Shown: positions 8,302 to 16,111, counted from the stretch's first letter. The stretch is 64,000 bases of DNA from an uncultured Microbacterium sp. (GCF_947489255.1 NZ_CANLCY010000003.1:124001-188000), one strand, 5' to 3'. The notes: generated from the sequence alone by a model not told the origin. Numbers and translations are program-made.

Positions 8302-9468
8302 TCAGCGCTCGAGCACGACGGCGAGACCCTGGCCCACGCCGATGCAGATCGCGGCGACCGCGACTCCGCCCCCGCGGCGCGCGAGTTCGTGCGCCGCCCG
8401 CGCGATGATCCGGCCGCCCGAGGCTCCGAGCGGGTGCCCGATGGCTATCGCTCCCCCGTTCTGGTTGAGCAGCTCGGGGTCGAGCTCGGTCCACAGCTTC
8501 GCGCACGCGAGGGTCTGCGACGCGAACGCCTCGTTGAGCTCCACGAACGACACGTCCGCCCACGAGCGTCCGGCTCGCGCGAGCGCCCGATTGGCCGCCT
8601 CGACCGGGGCGACGCCGAACACGTCGGGGTCGTTGCCGAACGCCGCGCGTCCCGCGATGCGCGCGAGAGGCTCGGCATCCACCGCCCCTTCCGCCCCCAG
8701 CAGCACCGCGGAGGCCCCGTCGTTGATGGGCGAGGAGTTGCCCGCCGTGACCGAGCCGTCCCTTCGGAACGCCGGTCGCAGCCCCGCCAGCACCTCGGCC
8801 GTCGAATCGTCGCGGATGCCCTCGTCGCGGGCGAGCGCGTGGCCCTCGACCTGCACGATCTCGTCGTCGAAGCGCCCCGCGGCCCAGGCCGCCGCGGCGA
8901 GGCGGTGGCTGCGGGCGGCGAAGGCGTCCTGGTCCTCGCGCGAGATGTCGTAGATCTCGGCGAGCTTCTCGGCGCTCTCGCCGTTCGAGATCGTCCAGTC
9001 CGACCTCAGCCGCGGGTTGGTCATGCGCCAGCCGATCGAGGTGTTCCACATCGTCTGGTTCGCGGCGGGGAAGGGGCGCGGGCTCTTCTCGACCACGAAC
9101 GGGGCCCGGGTCATCGACTCGACACCGCCCGCGAGGATCAGTTCCGCATCCCCTGCCTCGATCGCTCGGGAGGACTGGATCACGGCATCCAGCGACGATC
9201 CGCACAAGCGGTTGATGGTGGTGCCCGGCACCGACGACGGGAAGCCCGCGAGCAGCGCACCGAAGCGCGCGACGTTGCGGTTGTCCTCCCCCGCCTGGTT
9301 CGCGTCGCCGAAGATCACGTCCTCGATGCGGGCGGGGTCGATGCCGGTGCGGTCGACGACGGATGCCATGACGGTCGCGGCGAGATCGTCGGGGCGCACG
9401 TCGGCGAAAGCCTTGCCGTGCCGGGCGAACGGGGTGCGCACGGCGTCGTAGACGAAGGATGCGGGCAT
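8302..9468 (-). CDS. pcaF: beta-ketoadipyl-CoA thiolase (acetyl-CoA acyltransferase)
   Basis: 388 aa thiolase. It would cleave beta-ketoadipyl-CoA with CoA into succinyl-CoA and acetyl-CoA, the last step of protocatechuate/catechol breakdown. The nucleophilic Cys is in NRLCGSS (near residue 88), the catalytic His in GHPLGASGGR and the second Cys in CIGVGQG near the C-terminus. Length is typical of the family (about 400). It begins 3 bp after pcaJ ends and is the last structural gene of pcaIJF. Sequence alone cannot exclude a general acetoacetyl-CoA thiolase; the neighbouring CoA-transferase pair makes PcaF the likelier role. Confidence 0.9.
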   Translation of the reverse strand: MPASFVYDAVRTPFARHGKAFADVRPDDLAATVMASVVDRTGIDPARIEDVIFGDANQAGEDNRNVARFGALLAGFPSSVPGTTINRLCGSSLDAVIQSSRAIEAGDAELILAGGVESMTRAPFVVEKSPRPFPAANQTMWNTSIGWRMTNPRLRSDWTISNGESAEKLAEIYDISREDQDAFAARSHRLAAAAWAAGRFDDEIVQVEGHALARDEGIRDDSTAEVLAGLRPAFRRDGSVTAGNSSPINDGASAVLLGAEGAVDAEPLARIAGRAAFGNDPDVFGVAPVEAANRALARAGRSWADVSFVELNEAFASQTLACAKLWTELDPELLNQNGGAIAIGHPLGASGGRIIARAAHELARRGGGVAVAAICIGVGQGLAVVLER

Positions 9469-9471
9469 GGG

Positions 9472-10110
9472 TCAGACCTCCAGCGTCAGGCCGAGCAGGG
9501 CCTCGATCTCGGCGTGGGTGTTGTCGCCGAACAGCTCGCGCACGCGGAAGCCGGAGGCGGTGACGTCGAAGACACCGTGGTCGGTGTAGACGCGCGAGAC
9601 GCAGCCGACGCCGGTGAGCGGGTAGGTGCAGGCGGCGACCAGCTTGGGCTCGCCGCCCTTGGTGAGCAGGTCGGTCATGACGTAGACGTCCTTCGCGCCG
9701 ATCGCGAGGTCCATCGCCCCGCCGACCGCGGGGATCGCCCCGGGCTCCCCCGTCGACCAGTTGGCGAGATCGCCCCCGGCCGACACCTGGAACGCACCCA
9801 GCACGCACACGTCGAGGTGCCCGCCGCGCATCATCGCGAACGAGTCGGCGTGGTGGAAGTACGCCGCCCCCGCGAGCGCGGTCACGGGCTGCTTGCCGGC
9901 GTTGATGAGGTCGGGGTCGACCCGTCCGCGCGCGGGTGCCGGCCCCATGCCGAGCATGCCGTTCTCGGTGTGCAGCACGATCTCGAGGCCCTCGGGAAGG
10001 TAGTCGGCCACCAGCGTGGGAGCGCCGATCCCGAGGTTCACGATCGCGCCTTCGGGAATGTCGGATGCCACCCGCGCGGCGAGCTGCGTGCGGGAGATGC
10101 GCGTGATCAT
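9472..10110 (-). CDS. pcaJ: 3-oxoadipate CoA-transferase subunit B
   Basis: 212 aa. Class I CoA-transferase beta subunit: with PcaI it moves CoA from succinyl-CoA to beta-ketoadipate. The catalytic glutamate lies in the HTENGMLGMGP segment (near residue 50), followed by the conserved Gly-rich stretch. Its ATG overlaps the pcaI stop by 4 bp (ATGA), typical of stoichiometric subunit pairs. A succinyl-CoA:acetoacetate transferase (ScoB) has the same architecture, and the adjacent thiolase and IclR regulator favour pca. Confidence 0.9.
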   Translation of the reverse strand: MITRISRTQLAARVASDIPEGAIVNLGIGAPTLVADYLPEGLEIVLHTENGMLGMGPAPARGRVDPDLINAGKQPVTALAGAAYFHHADSFAMMRGGHLDVCVLGAFQVSAGGDLANWSTGEPGAIPAVGGAMDLAIGAKDVYVMTDLLTKGGEPKLVAACTYPLTGVGCVSRVYTDHGVFDVTASGFRVRELFGDNTHAEIEALLGLTLEV

Positions 10111-10853
10111 GCGGGGCCCTCCTCGGACTCCAGGGGGCGTCCTTCGATGTCGACGCCGCCGACGAAGGCGTCATCGCGGAGCCATCGACGCTCGCCGACG
10201 GCGACGACGCGGTCGACGTAGAGACCCGGGGTGACGACGCTCTCGGGGTCGAGCGAGCCCAACGGCACGATCTCGTCGACTTGCACGACGGTGGTCGTGG
10301 CGGCCGCGGCCATGATGGGGCCGAAGTTGCGCGCGGTCTCGCGGTAGACGAGGTTGCCCCAGCGATCGGCACGTCGGGCGCTGATGAGGGCGACGTCGGC
10401 GCGGATGGGGTATTCGAGCACGTAGTCGCGTCCGTCGATGCGCCGCGTCTCCTTGCCCTCGGCGAGCTGGGTCCCGAAACCGGTGGGCGTGAAGAAGCCG
10501 CCGATACCGGCTCCCGCCGCTCGGATGCGCTCGGCCAGATTGCCCTGGGGCACGAGCTCGAGCTCCACCTCGCCCGCGCGGTACAGGCGGTCGAAGACCC
10601 AGGAGTCGCTCTGCCGCGGGAACGAGCAGATCATCTTGCGCACCTGACCCGCGGCGAGCAGGGCGGCGAGGCCCGTGTCGCCGTTGCCGGCGTTGTTGTT
10701 GACGACGGTGAGCCCCGACGCCCCGTGGGCGATGAGCGCGTCGATGAGCTCGACCGGCTGGCCGGCACGACCGAAACCGCCGATCATCACGGTCGCACCG
10801 TCGCGGATGCCGGAGACGGCGGCTGCGACGTCGGAGACGGTCTTGTCGATCAT
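10107..10853 (-). CDS. pcaI: 3-oxoadipate CoA-transferase subunit A
   Basis: 248 aa. Class I CoA-transferase alpha subunit with the glycine-rich motif MIGGFGRAGQP near residue 23 and TPTGFGTQLAEGKETR in the middle. First gene of pcaIJF. Upstream is an inverted repeat (10862-10876) likely bound by the IclR regulator encoded at the other end of the cluster. The C-terminus (about 20 residues ending ESEEGPA) extends beyond the usual SCOT A fold and looks unstructured. Confidence in the subunit class is high; the substrate is inferred from context. Confidence 0.9.
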   Translation of the reverse strand: MIDKTVSDVAAAVSGIRDGATVMIGGFGRAGQPVELIDALIAHGASGLTVVNNNAGNGDTGLAALLAAGQVRKMICSFPRQSDSWVFDRLYRAGEVELELVPQGNLAERIRAAGAGIGGFFTPTGFGTQLAEGKETRRIDGRDYVLEYPIRADVALISARRADRWGNLVYRETARNFGPIMAAAATTTVVQVDEIVPLGSLDPESVVTPGLYVDRVVAVGERRWLRDDAFVGGVDIEGRPLESEEGPA

Positions 10854-10861
10854 GCGTCGAC

Positions 10862-10876
10862 GTTCGTTGAGCGAAC
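10862..10876. promoter_or_regulatory. inverted-repeat operator upstream of pcaI
   Basis: GTTCG-TTGAG-CGAAC is a perfect 5-bp inverted repeat with a 5-bp centre, ending 9 bp before the pcaI ATG. Fifteen-base sites of this form are typical of PcaR/PcaU-type IclR regulators. Confidence 0.6.
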
Positions 10877-11052
10877 AAGCATTCGCCTAGCGTACAACGA
10901 TGGTCGAGCGGAATCCAGACCCCGGATGCGGCCGCCCCGCACCGACCGACGGGTGCCGAGGCACACGGAAGGCCCGACCGGATGCGACGCACACGGAAGC
11001 AGCCCACTCGCGCGCGCACGGACAGCCCGGCCGGGTGCGGACGCACACGGAA

Positions 11053-11082
11053 GGCCCGGCCGAGCGAAAGCCCGGCCGGGCC
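11053..11082 (-). terminator. terminator after the HNH gene
   Basis: A perfect 10-bp GC stem (GGCCCGGCCG / CGGCCGGGCC) with a 10-nt loop lies 17 bp downstream of the HNH stop. On the minus strand it is followed by TTCC, a T-poor tail as often found in actinomycetes. The flank also has three copies of GCACACGGAAG (10961, 10989, 11043). Confidence 0.65.
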
Positions 11083-11099
11083 GCGTCCGACGCGTCAGA

Positions 11100-11597
11100 T
11101 CAGGCGGCCAGCGCCAGGTAGGGCTCCCACCGCGGGTCGCTCTTGTCGACGCCGCGCACCGTCCACGACGATCCGCGCGGCGGCGCGGGCACGAGTCGCA
11201 GCTCCCACCGCATCTCCTGCGGGGTGCGATCGCCCTTGATGTTGTTGCAGGCCAGGCAGCAGGCCACGAGGTTCTCCCACGTGTCCTTGCCGCCGCGAGA
11301 GCGCGGGAGCACGTGGTCGATCGTCGAGGCGGCCTTGCCGCAGTATCCGCACCGGTGCGCGTCGCGCCGCAGGACGCCGCGACGCGTGACCGGCACCTGA
11401 CGCGCCCCCGGCACCCGGACGTAGCGCGTCAGGATGATCACCGCCGGGCGATCGTAGGTTCCCGCCGCCGCCCAGACGGGGTCTTCCTCGATGTGTTCGA
11501 TGACCGTGGCCTTCTCGTTCATCACGAGCACGAGGGCTCGTTTGAACGACACGACCGCGAGGGGCTCGTAGCCCGCGTTCAGGACCAGTGTGCGCAT
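11100..11597 (-). CDS. HNH endonuclease family protein
   Basis: 165 aa from the ATG at 11597 (MRTLVLNAGYEPL), with AGAGGA about six bases upstream. Reading from an earlier in-frame start would add low-complexity sequence lacking this signal. The C-terminal half carries the zinc-stabilised HNH fold: CGYCG, then STIDHVLPRSRGG, WENLVACCLACNNIKGDRTP. Proteins of this exact layout are very widespread in actinobacteria as stand-alone genes; their biological role (restriction, repair or other) is not established. A 37-codon ORF and an intrinsic terminator lie directly upstream. Confidence 0.88.
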   Translation of the reverse strand: MRTLVLNAGYEPLAVVSFKRALVLVMNEKATVIEHIEEDPVWAAAGTYDRPAVIILTRYVRVPGARQVPVTRRGVLRRDAHRCGYCGKAASTIDHVLPRSRGGKDTWENLVACCLACNNIKGDRTPQEMRWELRLVPAPPRGSSWTVRGVDKSDPRWEPYLALAA

Positions 11598-11672
11598 TTC
11601 GCTTCCTCTCGAATGGCCGAGACGGCTTCTCGGATGTTCGACTCGCGACGACGGGTGAGGCGCAGGGGTATG

Positions 11673-11703
11673 AAAAAAGGCGCTGTCTAGACAGACAGCG
11701 CCT
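11673..11703 (-). terminator. intrinsic terminator upstream of the HNH gene
   Basis: A perfect 11-bp stem AGGCGCTGTCT / AGACAGCGCCT with a 4-nt loop is followed on the minus strand by six T residues, the best classical rho-independent terminator in the window. The stem contains the last codons and stop of the 37-codon ORF at 11687-11800. Confidence 0.85.
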
Positions 11704-11800
11704 GGGTGATCGCGGCGAAGCCGCGGCATCCGAACACACGATGCCGAAGAACGAGCAGCCCGAGCGCATCCATGGTGCGGATGCGCGGGCTGGTGTTCAT
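11687..11800 (-). CDS. 37-residue small ORF ending inside a terminator hairpin
   Basis: MNTSPRIRTMDALGLLVL... ending GFAAITQALSV. The ATG at 11800 follows a strong Shine-Dalgarno (GGAGGG, 7-nt spacing). The frame ends in the stem of the intrinsic terminator at 11673-11703. The peptide is basic with a central hydrophobic stretch (ALGLLVL) and one Cys. I recognise no family. The good ribosome binding site makes translation plausible. It could encode a small protein, or act as a leader peptide whose translation affects read-through into the HNH gene 90 bp further on. Confidence 0.5.
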   Translation of the reverse strand: MNTSPRIRTMDALGLLVLRHRVFGCRGFAAITQALSV

Positions 11801-11938
11801 CGGCGGTCCCTCCGGTTCTTCCGACGTCGCTGACAGGCTAACCCACTGCGACACGCCCGGGGTCGGGTGAGGGGGGAAACGGAAAGCGGCGTGTCGGAGA
11901 ACGATCGTCTCCGGCACGCCGCTTTCACGGGGAAGGGA

Positions 11939-12859
11939 TCAGCCCGCGTTCTGCTGCAGCCACGCGTAGGGGTCGACGACCGAACCGTTGATGTGCACCT
12001 CGAAGTGCAGGTGGTTCGCGGTCGAGCTGCCGGTGGAGCCGACGAGACCGATGAGCTGACCGGCGGCGACCGTCTGGCCGGCCTGCACCTGGCGGCTGCC
12101 GTAGGTCATGTGGCCGTAGGTGGTCGACACCTTCTGGCCGTTGATCACGTGCTCGATGACGATGCCGACTCCGTAGCCGCCGTAGCTCTCGGACGACACG
12201 CTCACGACTCCCGCCGCGGCGGCGAAGATCGGCTGACCGCCGGGGGCGAGCAGGTCGACACCCTGGTGGTAGCCCGAGTCCCACAGCCCGCGGCCGAGGA
12301 TGTAGCTGGTCAGCGGCCAGCGCACCTCGCCCGAGCCGGGAGCGGTCATGGTCAGGTCGACGTTCGAGACCGACGAGCTCGCGGTGGATGCCGTCTGGCG
12401 CGCACGCTCCGCGGCGGCCGCAGCGGCGGCTGCGGCGGCCTCCTCGTCCTTCTTCTTCTGGATCTCCTCCGCCGTGGTGGCGGAGTAGCTGCTGCGATCG
12501 AGGCCCTCCGCCGTCGCGTCGGAGGCGACCACGAGCGACTGGTTGTCGGGCGCCGACATCTGCTGCAGCGACATCGTCTGAGCCGCGGGCATCGTGGCCG
12601 CGTAGGCGGGGATCGCGACGGTCGCCACGAGACCAGCGACCATCGAGAGGATCACGGCACTGCGCAACGACTTCCCCCCTCGACGCCGGGCCGAGCCGGT
12701 GGGAGCGGGAGCGGTGCGGACGGCGGGTGCGGTCGCTGCGGAGCGGGACTGCATCGGGCGGCGGGTCGGTCGGGCGACCTCTGCGCGCACGCTCTTGCGA
12801 GTGGGACCCGTTGCAGGGACCTCGGGTAGGTCCGCAGCGGGATCGTTGTGTTCAGCCAA
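11939..12859 (-). CDS. M23 family murein metalloendopeptidase-like protein
   Basis: 306 aa. I place the start at the TTG at 12859, preceded by GGAGG four bases away; a GTG at 12904 has no ribosome signal. The first 70 residues are basic and Pro-rich, then a membrane segment or signal anchor (SAVILSMVAGLVATVAIPAYA), a coiled-coil-like EEIQKKKDEEAAAAAAA stretch, and a C-terminal LytM/M23 domain. Zinc ligands appear as the His and Asp of YHQGVDL and the HLHFE motif. It probably acts outside the cell on peptidoglycan during growth or division. A promoter lies near 13011-13039 with a long structured leader. Family is clear; substrate is not. Confidence 0.88.
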   Translation of the reverse strand: MAEHNDPAADLPEVPATGPTRKSVRAEVARPTRRPMQSRSAATAPAVRTAPAPTGSARRRGGKSLRSAVILSMVAGLVATVAIPAYAATMPAAQTMSLQQMSAPDNQSLVVASDATAEGLDRSSYSATTAEEIQKKKDEEAAAAAAAAAAERARQTASTASSSVSNVDLTMTAPGSGEVRWPLTSYILGRGLWDSGYHQGVDLLAPGGQPIFAAAAGVVSVSSESYGGYGVGIVIEHVINGQKVSTTYGHMTYGSRQVQAGQTVAAGQLIGLVGSTGSSTANHLHFEVHINGSVVDPYAWLQQNAG

Positions 12860-13004
12860 AGTTCCTCCGGCGCCTCTGCGTCTGGGACGCTGGCTCGTCA
12901 GCACTCGATGATGGGGGCACGATGTGCGGGCTTCACCCTCTGCGGACGACGAGCCGATGAGGCAAACCGCGAGGGGTCCGACGGCGGGCTTCTCGCCTGT
13001 GGAC
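12860..13004 (-). other. long structured 5' leader of the M23 gene
   Basis: About 145 nt separate the predicted transcript start from the start codon. On the minus strand the leader can form an 8-bp stem (GGCTCGTC at 12948-12955 with GACGAGCC at 12892-12899) enclosing GGGTGAAGCC (12929-12938) and a GCAC-ATC-GTGC hairpin. This looks like a regulatory leader. It lacks the conserved 3' motif of the ydaO c-di-AMP riboswitch, so I do not name a class. Confidence 0.4.
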
Positions 13005-13010
13005 TCTCAG

Positions 13011-13039
13011 AGGCTACCCGAAGATAACGAACATGTCAC
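13011..13039 (-). promoter_or_regulatory. promoter of the M23 peptidase gene
   Basis: On the minus strand GTGACA (13034-13039), a 17-bp spacer and TAGCCT (13011-13016) form a good sigma-A-type promoter, giving a predicted start near 13004. Confidence 0.6.
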
Positions 13040-13102
13040 GCTCCGCACCTGGTGATCACCCGATGCCCGGCGAAGGTTCAGCCTCGGCCGCGATCGCGCC
13101 GC

Positions 13103-13801
13103 TCAGGCCTCGGCGACGAGGAAGATGTGCGACGCGACCTCGACGGGGAGCTCGAGCCCCTCGTCGACGCCCTCCATCTGCACCAGCACGTACCCCTCGT
13201 TGAAGCGGAAGTCGCCACGCGCTCCGGGCAGGACGCCCGCTGCCTTCAGCTGCTGCAGCAACTCGGGGTCGACCTGCGCCGGCTCGGCGAGACGACGAAC
13301 CGTGCCCGAGATCGGACCACCCGCGTCGGTGAGCTTGCGGACCAGACCGACGACACCGTCATCGAACGTGGAGCTCGCGGTGTCGCCCAGCTGGTCGAGG
13401 CCGGGGATGGGGTTGCCGTAGGGCGACTCGGTCGGGTGGCCGAGCAGCTCGACGAGTCGGCGCTCGACCTGCTCGCTCATGACGTGCTCCCACCGGCAGG
13501 CCTCGTCGTGGACGTAGGCCCAGTCGAGACCGATCACGTCGCTCAACAGGCGCTCGGCGAGTCGGTGCTTGCGCATGACGTCGACAGCCTTCTGACGCCC
13601 GTCGGCGGTCAGCTCGAGGCGTCGGTCTTCGGAGACCACCACGAGGCCGTCGCGCTCCATGCGTCCCACGGTCTGCGACACCGTCGGCCCCGAGTGGCCG
13701 AGGCGCTCGGAGATGCGCGCGCGCAGCGGCACGATCTTCTCCTCCTCGAGCTCGAGGATGGTGCGCAGGTACATCTCGGTGGTGTCGATCAGATCGGTCA
13801 T
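13103..13801 (-). CDS. ideR: iron-dependent repressor of the DtxR/IdeR family
   Basis: 232 aa. N-terminal winged helix (SGPTVSQTVGRMERDGLV), dimerisation/metal domain, and a C-terminal SH3-like domain of about 80 residues, the full three-domain IdeR architecture. The metal ligands match DtxR numbering exactly: Met10, Cys102, Glu105 and His106 for the regulatory site, and His79, Glu83 and His98 for the ancillary site. Cys102 points to Fe(II) rather than the Mn(II)-specific MntR type. It would repress iron-uptake genes when iron is sufficient. Divergent from serC; GAGGA lies seven bases before the ATG. Confidence 0.93.
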   Translation of the reverse strand: MTDLIDTTEMYLRTILELEEEKIVPLRARISERLGHSGPTVSQTVGRMERDGLVVVSEDRRLELTADGRQKAVDVMRKHRLAERLLSDVIGLDWAYVHDEACRWEHVMSEQVERRLVELLGHPTESPYGNPIPGLDQLGDTASSTFDDGVVGLVRKLTDAGGPISGTVRRLAEPAQVDPELLQQLKAAGVLPGARGDFRFNEGYVLVQMEGVDEGLELPVEVASHIFLVAEA

Positions 13802-13887
13802 TCAGGAGTCCTCGATGTCGCGCGGCAAGTCCTCCCAGCCTACCGACCCCCTCCGACACGGGCGCCGGCGCCCGAGGGGCGGGACCC

Positions 13888-13893
13888 TAGAAT
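13888..13893 (+). promoter_or_regulatory. -10 box for leaderless serC
   Basis: TAGAAT ends 7 nt before the serC ATG, so transcription should begin at or next to the start codon. Confidence 0.6.
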
Positions 13894-13900
13894 CGGACCC

Positions 13901-15022
13901 ATGCCGCACGTGGAACTCCCCGCCGAACTCCTGCCCGCCGACGGTCGCTTCGGGTGCGGCCCCTCGAAGGTGCGCGGTGCGCAACTCGAGGCCCTCGTCA
14001 CCCGCGGGGCGTCCATCCTCGGCACCTCGCATCGCCAGGCGCCCGTGAAGAACCTCGTCGCCAGCACGCGCGAGCGCCTGTCGCAGCTGTTCCGGCTGCC
14101 CGGCGGCTACGAGATCATCCTCGGCAACGGAGGGTCGACCGCCTTCTGGGATGCCGCGGCCTTCGGTCTCATCCAGAACCGCAGCCAGAACCTCGTGTTC
14201 GGCGAGTTCGGCGGCAAGTTCGCCTCCGCCGCGGCCGCCCCGTGGCTCCAGGCCCCCGACGTCCGCAAGGCGGAGCCCGGCACCCGCACCGTCGCCGAGG
14301 TCGTCGAGGGCGTCGACGTCTACGCGTGGCCCCACAACGAGACCTCGACCGGCGTGTCCGCCCCGGTGGTGCGCGTCGCGGGCGGCGCGGGAGCGCTCAC
14401 CGTGATCGACGCCACGAGCGCTGCGGGCGGCATCGACTTCGACGTGACGCAGGCCGACGTCTACTACTTCGCCCCGCAGAAGAACCTCGGCTCCGACGGC
14501 GGCCTGTGGTACGCCGCCGTGTCGCCCGCCGCGATCGAGCGCATTGAGAGCATCGCGGCATCCGACCGCTACATCCCCGAATTCCTGAGCCTGAAGAACG
14601 CACTCGACAACTCGCGCTTGCAGCAGACCCTCAACACCCCGGCTCTGGCCACCCTGCTTCTGCTCGACGAGCAGCTGGGCTGGATCCTCGACAACGGCGG
14701 CCTGACGTGGGCGGGCGCCCGCACCGCGGAATCGTCGTCGGCGCTGTACGACTGGGCGGATGCCAGCACGGTCGCGACCCCGTTCGTCGCCGACCCGGCC
14801 GACCGCTCCCCCGTCGTCGTGACGATCGACTTCGACGACAGCATCGACGCCGCGGCGATCGCGAAGAGCCTGCGCGCCAACGGCATCGTCGACACCGAGC
14901 CCTACCGCAAGCTCGGCCGCAACCAGCTGCGGGTGGCGACGTTCGTCTCGATCGAGCCCGACGACGTCCGCCGTCTCATCGGGGCGATCGACTACACGAT
15001 CGAGCGCCTGCCCGGCGCCTGA
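13901..15022 (+). CDS. serC: phosphoserine transaminase
   Basis: 373 aa, class V PLP-dependent aminotransferase converting 3-phosphohydroxypyruvate and glutamate to phosphoserine, the second step of serine synthesis. The PLP lysine lies in the YYFAPQKNLGSDGG segment, and the N-terminal FGCGPSKVR and SHRQAPVKN stretches match the actinobacterial SerC type. Start at the ATG at 13901, 7 nt after a TAGAAT -10 box, so the mRNA is probably leaderless. Ends at a long bidirectional terminator shared with the convergent DUF3027 gene. Confidence 0.95.
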   Translation: MPHVELPAELLPADGRFGCGPSKVRGAQLEALVTRGASILGTSHRQAPVKNLVASTRERLSQLFRLPGGYEIILGNGGSTAFWDAAAFGLIQNRSQNLVFGEFGGKFASAAAAPWLQAPDVRKAEPGTRTVAEVVEGVDVYAWPHNETSTGVSAPVVRVAGGAGALTVIDATSAAGGIDFDVTQADVYYFAPQKNLGSDGGLWYAAVSPAAIERIESIAASDRYIPEFLSLKNALDNSRLQQTLNTPALATLLLLDEQLGWILDNGGLTWAGARTAESSSALYDWADASTVATPFVADPADRSPVVVTIDFDDSIDAAAIAKSLRANGIVDTEPYRKLGRNQLRVATFVSIEPDDVRRLIGAIDYTIERLPGA

Positions 15023-15023
15023 A

Positions 15024-15078
15024 CCCGACACGACGAAGGCCGCCTCGCATCACGCGGGGCGGCCTTCGTCGTGTCGGG
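15024..15078. terminator. bidirectional terminator between serC and the DUF3027 gene
   Basis: Perfect 21-bp stem (15024-15044 with 15058-15078) whose arms contain CACGACGAAGG / CCTTCGTCGTG. Two more convergent terminators in this window share those arms (43693-43744, 46518-46563). Confidence 0.85.
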
Positions 15079-15087
15079 AGCGATGCG

Positions 15088-15744
15088 TCAGTAGCTGCGG
15101 TCGCCCTCGTCGCGATCGTCGTCGTCATCGCTGTCGTCGTCGTCATCGCGATCGTCGTCATCGGCGTCGCTGTCGTCGTCGTCGGCGGCATCCGAGTCCT
15201 CGGCATCCGAGTCCTCGTCGCCCGACCGCTGGTCGACCGCGTGGTCCGCGTCGAGCTCGTCGATGTCGACGCCGTCGAGGTCGCCGGCGTGGAAACGGGC
15301 CTTGGGCTCGTCCTCCTCGTCGTCGTCCTCCTCGTCGTGCTCGTCCTCGGGGTCGTCGTCGATGTCGTCGTCATCCGCGTCGGCGTCGTCGGTTGCAGCG
15401 GCGGCCTGGGCCGCCTGGTACTCGGCGAGTCGCGTCGCCCACGGCACCCAATCGGGGGCGAGCAGCGCTCCGTCACCGGGTAGCAGCTCGACCTCGAGCA
15501 CGGTCGGCTCCGACTCCTCGACGACGGCCACGCTCACCGTCCAGAACCAGCCGGGATACCCAGACAGGCGCGTGTGGAAGCGGAGCGAGACGACGCCGTC
15601 GTCTTCGAGCGCGTACCCCGCGGCGGGGCCGACGGTGTCGGCGGGGGTGATCTCGTGCAGGGCCGCGAGCGCGAGGTCGTGCGCTCCGGTCAGGCGCTCG
15701 TCGGCGACCTGCGCGGGCTCCCCCTGCTCAGGCTTCGAAGTCAT
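15088..15744 (-). CDS. DUF3027 domain protein with long acidic tail
   Basis: 218 aa. The first 115 residues form the DUF3027 domain (RFHTRLSGYPGWFWTVSVAVV, then DWVPWATRLAEYQAAQ). The C-terminal 100 residues are almost entirely Asp/Glu with Ser and Ala, ending DEGDRSY, a strongly acidic and surely disordered tail. The ATG at 15744 overlaps the 3' end of the cold-shock gene by 17 bp, so the two are translated from one mRNA. Function is unknown. Pairing with a nucleic-acid-binding cold-shock protein suggests an RNA-related role, which is inference only. Confidence 0.85.
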   Translation of the reverse strand: MTSKPEQGEPAQVADERLTGAHDLALAALHEITPADTVGPAAGYALEDDGVVSLRFHTRLSGYPGWFWTVSVAVVEESEPTVLEVELLPGDGALLAPDWVPWATRLAEYQAAQAAAATDDADADDDDIDDDPEDEHDEEDDDEEDEPKARFHAGDLDGVDIDELDADHAVDQRSGDEDSDAEDSDAADDDDSDADDDDRDDDDDSDDDDDRDEGDRSY

Positions 15745-16111
15745 CGGCGACCTTGCGCAGGACAGCGGCGATCTTCTGGGCGTGCGGACCGTTGGGGTAT
15801 CGACCGCGACGCAGGTCGCCGCCGATGCCGTCGAGGAGCTTGACGAGGTCTTCGACGATGATCGCCATGTCGTCGGCCGGCTTGCGCGAGCGCTTCGAAA
15901 GGCTCACCGGGGCGTCCAGCACGCGCACCGACAGCGCCTGGAGACCGCGCTTTCCGTCGGCGACACCGAACTCGAGGCGCGTCCCGGCCTTGGGAGCGGG
16001 GGTTCCGGCGGGCAGAGCCGTGGCGTGCAGGAACACGTCCTGGCCGTCATCGGTGCTGATGAAGCCGAAGCCCTTCTCGTCGTCGTAGAACCTGACCTTG
16101 CCGGTGGGCAT
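15728..16111 (-). CDS. cold-shock protein with C-terminal extension
   Basis: 127 aa. Residues 1-70 are a cold-shock domain: GKVRFYDDEKGFGFI (RNP1) and QDVFLHATAL (RNP2 region). Residues 75-127 are an extra helical segment (KPADDMAIIVEDLVKLLDGI ... VLRKVADDFEA), about twice the length of ordinary CspA proteins. ATG at 16111, with GAGGTG a few bases upstream. Probably binds single-stranded RNA/DNA in the cytoplasm. Co-transcribed with the DUF3027 gene; divergent from the small membrane protein at 16218. Confidence 0.9.
   Translation of the reverse strand: MPTGKVRFYDDEKGFGFISTDDGQDVFLHATALPAGTPAPKAGTRLEFGVADGKRGLQALSVRVLDAPVSLSKRSRKPADDMAIIVEDLVKLLDGIGGDLRRGRYPNGPHAQKIAAVLRKVADDFEA

Noticed and set aside
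12860..13016. Calling the M23 leader a ydaO c-di-AMP riboswitch
   Set aside because: GGGTGAAGCC and the gene context fit, but the conserved 3' GACAGCTAACC-type motif is absent, and a 7-bp closing stem (12872-12878 with 13008-13014) would use bases upstream of the predicted transcript start.
15100..15420. Tandem repeat array in the GAC/GTC-rich region
   Set aside because: It is the coding sequence of the Asp/Glu-rich tail of the DUF3027 protein, not an independent repeat.
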